NCBI GenBank assembly: GCA_018401995.1
Contig: JAGYJR010000008.1
Span: 1-64,000 of the forward strand
Reading direction: 5' to 3'
Source of the DNA: Flavobacterium sp.
GTDB lineage: Bacteria > Bacteroidota > Bacteroidia > Flavobacteriales > Flavobacteriaceae
DNA length: 64,000 nucleotides
Part shown: positions 17,823-26,743 of the stretch, piece by piece
How the letters are laid out: each line of letters starts with the position of its first letter
Numbering within the stretch: position 1 is the stretch's first letter
Notes under the pieces: generated by a model
The model's database searches: none
Told to the model about the DNA's origin: nothing
Seen by the model: only the letters and a program-made list of their open reading frames with translations
Program-made: the position numbers and the translations under genes

Positions 17823-18395
17823 TTATTTTGTTTTCTTAACGTATTGGGTTAAGATTACGATATGTTGGTTTTCTACTCTACCTTCGATTTGCTCGGCGTT
17901 GTCCCAAACCAATTTGATATTATGAACCGCAGCTCCGCGTTTTGCAGTAAAATTAGCTCCTTTTACATCCAAATCTTTAATCAACACTACCGAATCACCA
18001 TCTTGTAAGATATTACCATTACTATCTTTGTGAATGATTTTACCTTCTTCCTCTTCGCCTTCGCCAGTAGCTTTTGCCCATTCCAAAGCTTCTTCATCTA
18101 AATACATCATCTCTAGCAAATCGTTGTTTTTCAAACGGGCTAACATGCGCCAAGATAAAATTTGAACAGGTAAATGCTCGCTCCACATACTTTCAGACAA
18201 ACTTCTCCAATCGTTTTCGTTTGTAGTTTCTGGATTTTCAACTTGGTCTTTTAAGTTTTTGGCCAATAAAACCGAATGTTCTACACTTTCAGTTGTAAAT
18301 GGTGGCAAGGTATAAACTACTAAATCATGTTCGTCACCACTAATTTCGCAAACGGAATTGCTTCTGTCTTTTAATTTTTTTTCTATTATGCTCAT
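17823..18395 (-). CDS. PhnA-domain protein
   Basis: 190-aa cytoplasmic protein. The C-terminal half is a PhnA domain (DSNGNILQDGDSVVLIKDLDVKGANFTAKRGAAVHNIKL, then IEGRVENQHIVILTQYVKK). Family members are small SH3-like proteins named after the phn operon; a phosphonoacetate hydrolase activity was once proposed for the name, but most are uncharacterised. The N-terminal zinc ribbon of E. coli PhnA is replaced by a region (CEISGDEHDLVVYTLPPF) with a single Cys. No phosphonate genes are nearby. It begins three bases after the barrel gene at 18399 on the same strand. Confidence 0.85.
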   Translation of the reverse strand: MSIIEKKLKDRSNSVCEISGDEHDLVVYTLPPFTTESVEHSVLLAKNLKDQVENPETTNENDWRSLSESMWSEHLPVQILSWRMLARLKNNDLLEMMYLDEEALEWAKATGEGEEEEGKIIHKDSNGNILQDGDSVVLIKDLDVKGANFTAKRGAAVHNIKLVWDNAEQIEGRVENQHIVILTQYVKKTK

Positions 18396-18398
18396 GGC

Positions 18399-18893
18399 TT
18401 ATAAATTAAAACTCACTCCAACAGAGAAGTTAAATTGGTTATTTAATCTTTGATAACCTGTTGGGTCATTTTCATAAGTTGCAATAGGAAATTGTATTTC
18501 AGAATATAAACCAATTCCTTCTGTAAAGAAATACCTTGCCCCTAAATGCGCTCCAAAGTTTCTTACCCCAAGATTTAATCCTGGATAAAAATCAAATTTT
18601 TCCTCTATATCAAAAATATCCGCAATATGCGCACTAAATCTTCCTCTGATATCAAATCGGTCTTCAAACTTCACACTTGTTCCTTCTAAATCTTTAACAC
18701 CTAATAAATATCCCGCTTGAAAACCAACAGACATATTTTTACCTAAACCAAAATCAGTTGTTGCAGTAACTCCATTTGCGTTTTCTTGAAAAATAGCTCC
18801 TACTTGAAATTTGGTATCCCCTTTTCCTTTGAAAACTTGCGCTTGACCAAAAAAACCTGACAATACTACTAAGGCTAATACTATATTTCTCAT
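18399..18893 (-). CDS. Small outer-membrane beta-barrel protein (DUF6646-like)
   Basis: 164-aa exported protein: signal peptide MRNIVLALVVLSGFFGQAQ, then repeated amphipathic beta strands (FQVGAIFQEN, GVTATTDFGLG, SVGFQAGYLLG, FDIRGRFSAHI, NLGVRNFGAHLGARYF, GLYSEIQFPIATY) and a final strand FNFSVGVSFNL with terminal aromatic pattern, as expected for an 8-strand barrel. I recall the family as DUF6646; function unknown. It is followed after three bases by the PhnA gene, so the two form a unit. Confidence 0.7.
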   Translation of the reverse strand: MRNIVLALVVLSGFFGQAQVFKGKGDTKFQVGAIFQENANGVTATTDFGLGKNMSVGFQAGYLLGVKDLEGTSVKFEDRFDIRGRFSAHIADIFDIEEKFDFYPGLNLGVRNFGAHLGARYFFTEGIGLYSEIQFPIATYENDPTGYQRLNNQFNFSVGVSFNL

Positions 18894-18916
18894 TTTTTCA
18901 TGTTTAATTTATGATG

Positions 18917-18924
18917 CAAAGATA
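18917..18924 (-). promoter_or_regulatory. -7 box of the barrel/PhnA unit
   Basis: Minus-strand TATCTTTG 23 bases before the ATG at 18893. Confidence 0.5.
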
Positions 18925-18935
18925 CGATTTATGAA

Positions 18936-19673
18936 TTAATTGCGTCCGTTTTCATCAGGATACAAATCGGGTAAGGCGTCGCTTTGGAAGAATTCTTTGG
19001 TATCAACATTCATTATGGTTAATTTCCCTTTAAAAGCAGCTCCAGTATCTACATTCCAAATACAGGCTTTTTGAATCGGAACTTTTTCTCCAATTCGAGT
19101 AACTGGTGTGTGCCCAATGTAAATTTCATCATACAATTTGAAGCGATTGGGATAAAAATCATCCGTTATTTTTAAATTGGGGTTTAAAGCTAAAGCGGTT
19201 TCCCACAACGTTCTATCCCAATAATACATGGCTTCAAAGTATTCGTGTTCCACACCTTTCACGTTGGTGAAACCAGCATGAATAAACAAACGATTTTGGT
19301 TATCAATGAAATAATTTTGTAAGGTATTATCTAAAAAATGAATGTGTTGTTTTTTGGTAATTTTATCTACATGGGTATAAGCTTTAATAGTTGATTCGCC
19401 ACCATGTTTGTACCATTCTTCATGATAGGAATTGGTTTTCAAATATTTAGAAAGCAACTCATCATGATTTCCTCTAATGAAAACACAATTTTGTTTGGTT
19501 TGTAAGTCCATTAAAAAATCAATAACGGCAGCCGATTCGCTCCAACCGTCCACATAATCACCTAAAAAAATTAATTGGTCTTCAGGTTGTACATTGGCTT
19601 TCGTTAAAACTTGTTGTAAGGCTCTTAATCCGCCGTGAATGTCTCCAATTACAAATGTTTTAGTCTTTGTCAT
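18936..19673 (-). CDS. Metallophosphoesterase (serine/threonine phosphatase-like)
   Basis: 245-aa calcineurin-fold phosphatase. It shows the metal-binding motifs in order: FVIGDIHGG (residue 7-15), FLGDYVDGWSES, IRGNHDELL, IHAGFTNVKG and YIGHTPVTR. This set is typical of the bacterial PP1-like/ApaH-like group acting on phosphoproteins or diadenosine polyphosphates; the substrate is open. Its first 14 bases overlap the end of the AlbA_2 gene on the same strand, so translation is coupled. Confidence 0.9.
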   Translation of the reverse strand: MTKTKTFVIGDIHGGLRALQQVLTKANVQPEDQLIFLGDYVDGWSESAAVIDFLMDLQTKQNCVFIRGNHDELLSKYLKTNSYHEEWYKHGGESTIKAYTHVDKITKKQHIHFLDNTLQNYFIDNQNRLFIHAGFTNVKGVEHEYFEAMYYWDRTLWETALALNPNLKITDDFYPNRFKLYDEIYIGHTPVTRIGEKVPIQKACIWNVDTGAAFKGKLTIMNVDTKEFFQSDALPDLYPDENGRN

Positions 19674-20817
19674 ATTTCATTTTTCTTAAAACGCGCATGG
19701 CTTCTTTAAAAGCTACATACGGTTCTTGATTTTCCAATTGTTTTAAATGCGGTTTGGCATCAATTAATTTTTGTTTGGCTTCCTGAAAACCATTCAAATA
19801 ACAAATCATTAAAGTGGCTGGTAAATTTTCAATCTCTTTTTGATTGGAAATTCCGCTAATTCCTTGTTTTTCCAAACGCTTGAGCAAAGATAAGCTAGAA
19901 TTATAAATATGATGCAACATTTTTCGGTTGTATTGTGGCGGTTCAAAGAGCATTTCGGTTTCCATTTTATAGTAGCCGTTGTCAAAAAATGTGATGGTAA
20001 GTTGTTCCAATGGATAAAAAGTAGTTTTATCATTAATTCCCAATGGAATATATTCGGTTATCACAAAAGTACTATCGGTGAAATCAATAGTAACATCGTC
20101 CATAGCGGAATAAAACAGTTTCACTTGTTCGTTGACCAATTCAATATCTACTCTAGAAAAGAATGTTTTATCGCGGATTTTTTTCTTAATTCCAGCCCAA
20201 CAAACCACAAATAATTCTTTAAAAACTTTATGTTTGGCATTCAAATCTTTGTGTTTGTTCAGCATAAAATCTAAAACACCATCGAGTGTATGTTCAATAA
20301 TATTTCTCGAATTGTTTTCAATACTAATAACAATTTCAATATTGCTTTTTGAAAATTGAATTTTTTCTTCCGTTGGAATAGAATTACTTCCGCGTCTAAC
20401 AAAATAGGAATTTGCTGTTGTAGTATGAATTCCCTTTTTGAAATACGAAACTTTACTTTTGGGACGAATGGTTACCAATCCAATAACCCTATCTTTTGGC
20501 AAATGCGGAAAAGGAATGTTTTCATATTGAATTTTAGGTGGATTTTCCAAAAAAGCATTGACTAAATTTTGAATGCGGCTATCATCAAAAAAGTCTACTC
20601 CTACCATTTCGTTCGTTTCATCTTCCACACCAATTACAATATAAGAATTATTAGCAGGATTGGAATTGGAAAGCGCGCAAATGTGTTTTAAAAACTTCGC
20701 TTTTCCTTCTTTGGAATGTAAATTCAATTGCCGTTTTTTGTCATAAAAACTATTCTCATCATTATGAGCTAATAAATTTTTGATAAGCAAGCGTTTATTA
20801 ATCATATTTAACTTCAA
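19660..20817 (-). CDS. AlbA_2 (Schlafen-type) domain protein
   Basis: 385-aa protein. Residues ~10-160 form an AlbA_2 domain: ENSFYDKKRQLNL, AKFLKHICALSNSNPANNSYIVIGVEDETNEMVGVDF, then IPFPHLPKDRVIGLVTIRP and FVRRGSNSIPT near its end. AlbA_2 domains resemble Schlafen nuclease cores and bind nucleic acid; catalytic activity here is not shown. Residues 160-385 have no domain I recognise, being mixed alpha/beta with a helical end. Two starts are possible (20817 or the internal Met four codons later). It overlaps the phosphoesterase gene by 14 bases. The pair is in an otherwise housekeeping neighbourhood. Confidence 0.8.
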   Translation of the reverse strand: MKLNMINKRLLIKNLLAHNDENSFYDKKRQLNLHSKEGKAKFLKHICALSNSNPANNSYIVIGVEDETNEMVGVDFFDDSRIQNLVNAFLENPPKIQYENIPFPHLPKDRVIGLVTIRPKSKVSYFKKGIHTTTANSYFVRRGSNSIPTEEKIQFSKSNIEIVISIENNSRNIIEHTLDGVLDFMLNKHKDLNAKHKVFKELFVVCWAGIKKKIRDKTFFSRVDIELVNEQVKLFYSAMDDVTIDFTDSTFVITEYIPLGINDKTTFYPLEQLTITFFDNGYYKMETEMLFEPPQYNRKMLHHIYNSSLSLLKRLEKQGISGISNQKEIENLPATLMICYLNGFQEAKQKLIDAKPHLKQLENQEPYVAFKEAMRVLRKMKYDKD

Positions 20818-20935
20818 TAGATGAAAACTTTCTCAATTTACTAATAAAGTAGTTAAAAAAATTAGTGTTTATAAAATTTTTCTTAAAAGTATAAAACTAA
20901 ATCATAAATAAGTCCCAAAATCTACTATTTTTGCG

Positions 20936-20943
20936 GTTTTTTA
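20936..20943 (+). promoter_or_regulatory. -7 box of the bat operon
   Basis: TATTTTTG, 89 bases before the moxR ATG at 21032. No TTG at the usual distance. The long leader includes CGGTATATTAACACCG, a weak inverted repeat. Confidence 0.45.
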
Positions 20944-21031
20944 ACGGTATATTAACACCGAAATCTTAAATAAATTTTCAATTTTGAAATGTTAAATATT
21001 TTTATAAAATTTGACCCAAATAAACACTAAA

Positions 21032-22036
21032 ATGGAAGAAAATACTGCGTCTTTAGACATTAGAGCTATTAATGAAAAAATAGAAAGAGAAAGCGCTTTT
21101 GTTGATCTTTTAACTATGGAAATGAACAAAGTAATCGTTGGTCAAAAACACATGATTGAACGTTTGCTTATCGGTCTTTTAGGCCAAGGACATATCTTAC
21201 TAGAAGGTGTTCCAGGTTTGGCTAAAACTTTAGCTATTAACACATTATCTCAAGCAGTTCACGGTTCTTTTAGTAGAATTCAGTTCACGCCTGATTTGCT
21301 TCCTGCCGATGTAGTAGGAACTATGATTTACAACATCAAAGCCAATGACTTCTCAATAAAGAAAGGACCAATTTTCGCTAATTTCGTGCTTGCTGACGAG
21401 ATTAACCGTGCGCCAGCCAAAGTACAATCAGCTTTACTTGAAGCGATGCAAGAAAAACAAGTTACTATTGGTGATGAAACTTTCAAATTGGACAAACCTT
21501 TCTTGGTAATGGCAACGCAAAACCCTGTAGAACAAGAAGGAACGTATCCGTTACCAGAAGCGCAAGTAGACCGTTTCATGCTAAAAACCGTTATCGATTA
21601 TCCAAAAATGGAAGACGAAAGAATGGTAATTCGTCAAAATTTAGCTGGAAAACATGAAAAAGTAAACGCAGTGGTTTCTGTAGAACAAATTTTGAGAGCA
21701 CAAGAAGCCGTTCGTGAAGTTTATATGGACGAAAAAATTGAAAAATACATTTTAGATATTATTTTCGCTACGCGTTATCCAGAAAAATACAAATTAGAAA
21801 GTCTTAAACCGTTAATCAGTTTTGGTGCATCGCCACGTGGAAGTATCAACTTGGCAACTGCTGCTAAGTGTTATGCGTTCATCAAGCGTAGAGGTTATGT
21901 AATTCCAGAAGATGTGCGCGCCGTTGTTCACGATGTATTGCGTCACAGAATTGGAATAACTTATGAAGCCGAAGCCGAAAATATAACATCTGTTGACATC
22001 ATCAACAAAATTGTAAACGAAGTAGAAGTGCCTTAA
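21032..22036 (+). CDS. MoxR-family AAA+ ATPase, first gene of the bat operon
   Basis: 334-aa AAA+ ATPase of the MoxR type, chaperone-like partner of VWA-domain proteins. Walker A is GVPGLAKT (near residue 60), Walker B VLADEINRAPAKVQSALLEAMQE, sensor 1 MATQNPVEQEGTYPLPEAQVDRF, and sensor 2 SFGASPRGS. The track's TTG start at 21011 adds seven unconvincing residues; ATG at 21032 fits the family. The following DUF58 and VWA genes are the known functional partners, so MoxR probably remodels or matures their complex at the membrane. Confidence 0.95.
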   Translation: MEENTASLDIRAINEKIERESAFVDLLTMEMNKVIVGQKHMIERLLIGLLGQGHILLEGVPGLAKTLAINTLSQAVHGSFSRIQFTPDLLPADVVGTMIYNIKANDFSIKKGPIFANFVLADEINRAPAKVQSALLEAMQEKQVTIGDETFKLDKPFLVMATQNPVEQEGTYPLPEAQVDRFMLKTVIDYPKMEDERMVIRQNLAGKHEKVNAVVSVEQILRAQEAVREVYMDEKIEKYILDIIFATRYPEKYKLESLKPLISFGASPRGSINLATAAKCYAFIKRRGYVIPEDVRAVVHDVLRHRIGITYEAEAENITSVDIINKIVNEVEVP

Positions 22037-22039
22037 TTT

Positions 22040-22117
22040 AGTTAACAGTATTCAGTCTCAGTTAGCAGTTGACTCTGTAAAATCACTGCGACTGCCAACT
22101 GCGACTGCCAACTAATA
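22040..22117. repeat. Interspersed repeat between moxR and the DUF58 gene
   Basis: CAGTATTCAGTCTCAGTTAGCAGT-type words followed by two copies of the near-complementary ACTGCGACTGCCA unit; a foldable intergenic repeat inside the operon. Confidence 0.5.
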
Positions 22118-22120
22118 AAA

Positions 22121-22987
22121 ATGGATACCAAAGAAATACTAAAAAAAGTTCGTAAAATAGAAATCAAAACCCGAAGATTGAGTGATCATATCTTTTCGGG
22201 AGAATATCATACGTCTTTTAAAGGTCGCGGTATGACGTTTTCTGAAGTGCGTCAATACCAATACGGAGACGATATTCGTGCGATTGATTGGAATGTAACC
22301 GCGCGATATAACGAACCTTACGTAAAAGTTTTCGAAGAAGAGCGCGAACTCACCATGATGTTAATGGTTGATATTTCGGGTTCGGAAAGTTTTGGTACAA
22401 AAAACCAATTGAAAAGTGAAGTAGTAACCGAAATTGCCGCCACTTTGGCGTTTTCTTCCACCCAAAATAATGACAAAGTTGGATTGATTCTATTTTCAGA
22501 TGCTATCGAATTGTATATTCCACCGAAAAAAGGAAAGTCGCACGTGTTACGCATCATTCGTGAGTTGATTGAATTTCAACCGAAAAGCAAAAAAACCGAT
22601 TTGGCACAAGCTTTGAAATTTCTTTCTAGCGTAATGAAGAAAAAAGCTATCGTGTTTTTGATTTCGGATTTTATGACTTCAAGTTACGAACATCCATTGA
22701 AAATTGCTGCTAGAAAACACGATGTTACAGGAATTCGTGTATTTGATCCACGAGAAGCTTCGTTGCCAAATATTGGTTTAGTCAATATGGTTGATGCAGA
22801 AACAGGTCAAACCCTTTTGGTGGATACGACTTCCAAAAATACACGCTTAAATTATGAGAAATTTTACCATGAAAATGTAAAATATTTCACCGAAACCTTT
22901 TCAAAATCAGGTGCGGGAAGTTTGAGTTCGAGAGTAGACCAAAGTTATGTTACAAAACTTTTGGGTTATTTTAAAGCAAGACATTAA
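22121..22987 (+). CDS. DUF58-domain protein of the bat operon
   Basis: 288-aa soluble protein. The DUF58 signature is GRGMTFSEVRQYQYGDDIRAIDWNVTARYNEPYVKVFEEER (residues 30-75); the following part has a VWA-like fold with DISGSESFGTKNQ (MIDAS-like DxSxS) and LILFSDAIELYIPPKKGK. DUF58 proteins pair genetically with MoxR ATPases. Its exact role is unknown. It is 84 bases after moxR, the gap holding a repeat. Confidence 0.93.
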   Translation: MDTKEILKKVRKIEIKTRRLSDHIFSGEYHTSFKGRGMTFSEVRQYQYGDDIRAIDWNVTARYNEPYVKVFEEERELTMMLMVDISGSESFGTKNQLKSEVVTEIAATLAFSSTQNNDKVGLILFSDAIELYIPPKKGKSHVLRIIRELIEFQPKSKKTDLAQALKFLSSVMKKKAIVFLISDFMTSSYEHPLKIAARKHDVTGIRVFDPREASLPNIGLVNMVDAETGQTLLVDTTSKNTRLNYEKFYHENVKYFTETFSKSGAGSLSSRVDQSYVTKLLGYFKARH

Positions 22988-23051
22988 AGATAATAGATTT
23001 TTGAAATTAGAGGTTAGACAATTCAATCAACTTCAAATTAATTAAGAAGAA

Positions 23052-24698
23052 ATGAACACTAGTAAAAGAAATATTTATAGCAATTGGATGAAAACATTTT
23101 TTGTTTTTTTCCTGTTTTCGAGCATTTCTTTTTCCCAATCGATAACGTCTTCTGTAGATTCAACGGCTATTAAAATTGGTTCGCAATTTCATTTAACCAT
23201 TAAAGCCAATGTTACTAAGAAAGACAAAGTAGTGTTTCCTGATGGTCCGTTTTTTGGTCAATTAGAAGTCTTAGAATCCTATCCAATCGATACCATTGCG
23301 AAAGACGATAAATTAGAGTTAATCAAAAAATACGGCTTAACGCAATTCGATTCGGGTCGTTATGTGATTCCAAAATTAGTAGTCTTAATTAACAACCAAT
23401 CCATTAAAACCGATTCATTTGCTGTTGTGGTAAATCCAGTAATTGTCGACACGCTGAAGCAACAAATGTATGACATCAAATCCATAATTGAGGTAGAAAA
23501 ACCTATGGATTGGTGGTGGTTATATCTGATTTTGTTGTTACTGGGATTGGCCGCTTTAGGTTTTGGATTGTATTATTTCATCAAAAATCGCCAAACCAAA
23601 AAGAATGAAGCCGAAGCTATTTTATTTGCCTCGCCCATTGAAAAAGCGTTGACTCAATTACAAAATTTAGAGAAAAAAGAACTTTGGCAAAAAGGCGAAA
23701 CCAAAACGTATTATTCTGAATTGACGGATATTGCTCGAAATTACATCGAAGAAGCCATAGAAATTCCAGCTATGGAAAGTACTTCAAACGAATTGTACGA
23801 TGCCATGAAAGTTGTTGTTCGAAAGAAAAAAATCAAATTAAGCAATAACGATTTAGAGAATTTCAAGAAAGTATTATTCAATGCCGATTTAGTAAAGTTT
23901 GCCAAATCAAAGCCACTGGATTTTGAAATCCAAAACGACAAAAAAAGCATTGATACCTTCTTGATTTCCTTAGATAAAGCCATTCCAAGAAGCGAAGAAG
24001 AAACCGAAAATCTTTTCGCCGAAGAAATGAAACGCAAAAAAGAAAAGAAACAAAAACTTCAACGCATATTAATTCCTGCTTCGGCAGTTGGATTTGTACT
24101 ATTGTTGGTTGGTGTTTTCTTAGGCGTTACCAAAGGTGTTGATTACGTAAGAGAAAATTGGTTAGGCCACACCGCAGAATCGTTATTAAAAGAAGAGTGG
24201 ATTACTTCAGATTATGGTGAACCCGCCATTTCTATTGCAACTCCTAAAGTATTGAAACGTGTTGTAGACGAACGCATTCAAAACAATTTGCCGCCCAATG
24301 TTAAGTCGGCTAGTATGTTTGCTTATGGAAGTGTTTTAGATAATTTTTCGATTGTACTCAAAACAACGGCATTCAAAGATACAACTGCAATTGATTTAGA
24401 ACGTGCATTAGAAAGTGATTTAAAAACATTGGAAACCATGGGCGCTCAAAATATCACCGTAAAAGTAGATGATTATGAAGACCCAAAAGGCTTAACCGGA
24501 AAAAGAGCTTACGGAACATTTACAGCATTAGACCCAATCAACAACAAACAGTTTCAAATGGGTTACGAAATTTTAGCTTTTGCTCAAGCTTCTGGCGGTC
24601 AAGAATTGTTTCTAATTTACAGAGAAGACGACAAATTTGCTCGTGAGGTGATGGATCGGGTTTTGGCATCTGTTGAACTTAAAAAAGCTGCACAATGA
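23052..24698 (+). CDS. BatD-like membrane protein of the bat operon
   Basis: 548-aa exported membrane protein. It has a signal sequence (MKTFFVFFLFSSISFSQ after a short extension, Met-13 being a possible start), a periplasmic beta-rich domain with BatD-like features (SVDSTAIKIGSQFHLTIKA), a transmembrane helix (WWWLYLILLLLGLAALGFGLYYF, about 155-178), a cytosolic helical region, a second transmembrane helix (ILIPASAVGFVLLLVGVFLGV, near 345), and a C-terminal domain of ~180 aa I do not recognise. It overlaps batA by four bases. Commonly found at this position in flavobacterial bat operons. Confidence 0.8.
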   Translation: MNTSKRNIYSNWMKTFFVFFLFSSISFSQSITSSVDSTAIKIGSQFHLTIKANVTKKDKVVFPDGPFFGQLEVLESYPIDTIAKDDKLELIKKYGLTQFDSGRYVIPKLVVLINNQSIKTDSFAVVVNPVIVDTLKQQMYDIKSIIEVEKPMDWWWLYLILLLLGLAALGFGLYYFIKNRQTKKNEAEAILFASPIEKALTQLQNLEKKELWQKGETKTYYSELTDIARNYIEEAIEIPAMESTSNELYDAMKVVVRKKKIKLSNNDLENFKKVLFNADLVKFAKSKPLDFEIQNDKKSIDTFLISLDKAIPRSEEETENLFAEEMKRKKEKKQKLQRILIPASAVGFVLLLVGVFLGVTKGVDYVRENWLGHTAESLLKEEWITSDYGEPAISIATPKVLKRVVDERIQNNLPPNVKSASMFAYGSVLDNFSIVLKTTAFKDTTAIDLERALESDLKTLETMGAQNITVKVDDYEDPKGLTGKRAYGTFTALDPINNKQFQMGYEILAFAQASGGQELFLIYREDDKFAREVMDRVLASVELKKAAQ

Positions 24699-25699
24699 TG
24701 ACAAATATAAGTTTTCTTCATCCCGAGTTTTTTTGGTTGTTTTTGGTTTTACCACTAGCAATTGGCTGGTATTTCTACAAACGTAAGGAGCAATCGCCAA
24801 CGTTGAAAATGAGTTCGCTAACGCCTTTTGGCAATCAAACATCATGGGTAGCAAAATTGAAACCGCTACTTTTTGTATTGCGATTATTGGCTTTAAGTAG
24901 TATCATTGTAGCTTTAGCGCGACCAAGAAGTGTTGATGTTTCTGCCAAATCAAGAGTGACCAAAGGAATCGATATTGTAATGGCCATCGACGTTTCAGGA
25001 AGTATGCTCGCGAAAGATTTAAAACCGAACCGATTAGAAGCCTTAAAACGCGTAGCCGGCACTTTTGTAGAAGATAGAATCAACGATAGAATTGGATTAG
25101 TAGTTTATGCAGGCGAAAGTTACACACGAACACCAGTAACTTCAGATAAAACCGTGGTTTTGCAATCTTTAAAAACCATTGAATACGACGATACTGTAAT
25201 TGCTGATGGAACGGCAATTGGTGTTGGTTTAGCCACTGCCATTAATCGTTTGCGTGATAGTAAAGCAAAAAGTAGAATCATTATTTTGTTGACCGATGGT
25301 GTCAATAATTCTGGAACAATCGACCCAAGAATGGCTTCTGATATTGCTGAACAATACGGTATTAAAGTGTATACCATTGGTATTGGCACAAATGGAGTGG
25401 CACCGTTTCCAATTGGCAAAAAAAATGGCGAATTTGTATACCAAAACATGCCAGTAGAAATCGATGAAAAATTGATGCGAGAAATTGCAAAAACTACCAA
25501 TGGAAAATATTTTAGAGCCACAAGTAATAAGAAATTGGAAGAAATCTACGAGGAAATCAACCAATTAGAAACCACCGAAATCGAAGAACAAAAATATTTC
25601 AATTACGACGAAAAATTCAAACCGTTAGTGCTATTGGCGATGTTGCTTTTAGCCATCGAATTGCTACTGAAAAATACCGTATTTAGAAGTTTTATTTAA
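24695..25699 (+). CDS. batA: VWA-domain membrane protein BatA
   Basis: 334-aa inner-membrane protein. The N-terminus has two hydrophobic segments (FFWLFLVLPLAIGWYF; LLFVLRLLALSSIIVALA), then a von Willebrand A domain with an intact metal site (AIDVSGSMLAKD, near residue 100; TPVTSDKTV; LLTDGVNNSG) and a C-terminal transmembrane helix (PLVLLAMLLLAIELLLKN). The family is linked to aerotolerance in Bacteroides fragilis and to envelope integrity elsewhere. ATG at 24695 overlaps the previous stop; the next codon is also ATG. Six bases separate it from batB. Confidence 0.93.
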   Translation: MMTNISFLHPEFFWLFLVLPLAIGWYFYKRKEQSPTLKMSSLTPFGNQTSWVAKLKPLLFVLRLLALSSIIVALARPRSVDVSAKSRVTKGIDIVMAIDVSGSMLAKDLKPNRLEALKRVAGTFVEDRINDRIGLVVYAGESYTRTPVTSDKTVVLQSLKTIEYDDTVIADGTAIGVGLATAINRLRDSKAKSRIIILLTDGVNNSGTIDPRMASDIAEQYGIKVYTIGIGTNGVAPFPIGKKNGEFVYQNMPVEIDEKLMREIAKTTNGKYFRATSNKKLEEIYEEINQLETTEIEEQKYFNYDEKFKPLVLLAMLLLAIELLLKNTVFRSFI

Positions 25700-25704
25700 A
25701 AGTT

Positions 25705-26742
25705 ATGTATCTATTAGAAGAACCAAAATATTTGTATTTACTACTACTAATTCCCATTTTAGTAGCGCTTTTTCTTTTCCAAATGCTTTGGAAGAAGAAA
25801 AAACAAAAAGAATTTGGCGATTTAGAATTGGTACAAAAATTGAGTCCAGAAAAATCGGTTTTTAAGCCAGTTTTGAAGTTTGGTACGTTACTTTTGGCTT
25901 TGCTTGCTTTGATTTTTGCTTTGGTCAACCCAAAAATTGGAACCAAAATGGAAACTGTAAAACGTCAAGGAATTGATATTGTATTTGCGCTCGATATTTC
26001 AAAAAGTATGCTAGCGGAAGATGTTGCGCCCAACCGACTCGATAAATCCAAACAAATTATTTCCCAAATCATCAATAATTTAGGAAATGATAGAATTGGA
26101 ATTGTAGGTTATGCCGGAAGTGCTTATCCTGTTTTACCTATGACAACCGATTATAGCATTGCCAAAATGTACTTGCAAAATATGAATACCAATATGGTTT
26201 CATCGCAAGGAACGGCTTTGAATGATGCAGTTAATTTAGCAACCAAATATTTCGATGCGGTTGATACGAGCAAACTAATCATTCTAGTTTCTGATGGAGA
26301 AGACCACAGCGAAGGACAATCGGAGGCGATTGATTTGGCCATTGAAAAAGGCATTAAAATCATCACCATTGGAGTTGGAACAGAAAAAGGCGGACCAATA
26401 CCAATAAAAGCAGATAACAACATAATTGCAGGTTACAAAAAAGACAGCAACGGCGAAACGGTTATTACAAAATTGAATCCAAGTTTATTAACCGAAATCG
26501 CTGAAAGCACAAAAGCAGGTTATATTGATGGAACTTCAACTAAAGTCGTACTTGAACAAATCAAAAACGCTTTAGACAACATCGAAAAAACAGAATTTGA
26601 AACCCAACAAATAGCCGAATACCAGACGCAATACCAATGGTTTATAGGTTTTGCCTTTTTGTTGTTGTTGTTAGATGTTTTCTTTTTAGAACGCAAAACG
26701 GCTTGGTTACAAAAGTTGAATTTATTTAATGAGAAAAAGTAA
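25705..26742 (+). CDS. batB: VWA-domain membrane protein BatB
   Basis: 345-aa paralogue of BatA with the same plan: two N-terminal hydrophobic segments (YLYLLLLIPILVALFLF; FGTLLLALLALIFALVNP), a VWA domain (ALDISKSMLAED as the metal site, so DxSxS is kept; PMTTDYSIAK; LVSDGEDHSEG), and a C-terminal transmembrane helix (WFIGFAFLLLLLDVFFLERK). Likely forms a membrane complex with BatA and the downstream TPR proteins. It ends one base before the preferred batC start. Confidence 0.93.
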   Translation: MYLLEEPKYLYLLLLIPILVALFLFQMLWKKKKQKEFGDLELVQKLSPEKSVFKPVLKFGTLLLALLALIFALVNPKIGTKMETVKRQGIDIVFALDISKSMLAEDVAPNRLDKSKQIISQIINNLGNDRIGIVGYAGSAYPVLPMTTDYSIAKMYLQNMNTNMVSSQGTALNDAVNLATKYFDAVDTSKLIILVSDGEDHSEGQSEAIDLAIEKGIKIITIGVGTEKGGPIPIKADNNIIAGYKKDSNGETVITKLNPSLLTEIAESTKAGYIDGTSTKVVLEQIKNALDNIEKTEFETQQIAEYQTQYQWFIGFAFLLLLLDVFFLERKTAWLQKLNLFNEKK

Positions 26743-26743
26743 G

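Noticed and set aside
19660-20817. AlbA_2 gene as part of an antiphage defence island
   Set aside because: No defence gene neighbours, no mobility genes, and flanks are housekeeping; the domain alone is not enough.
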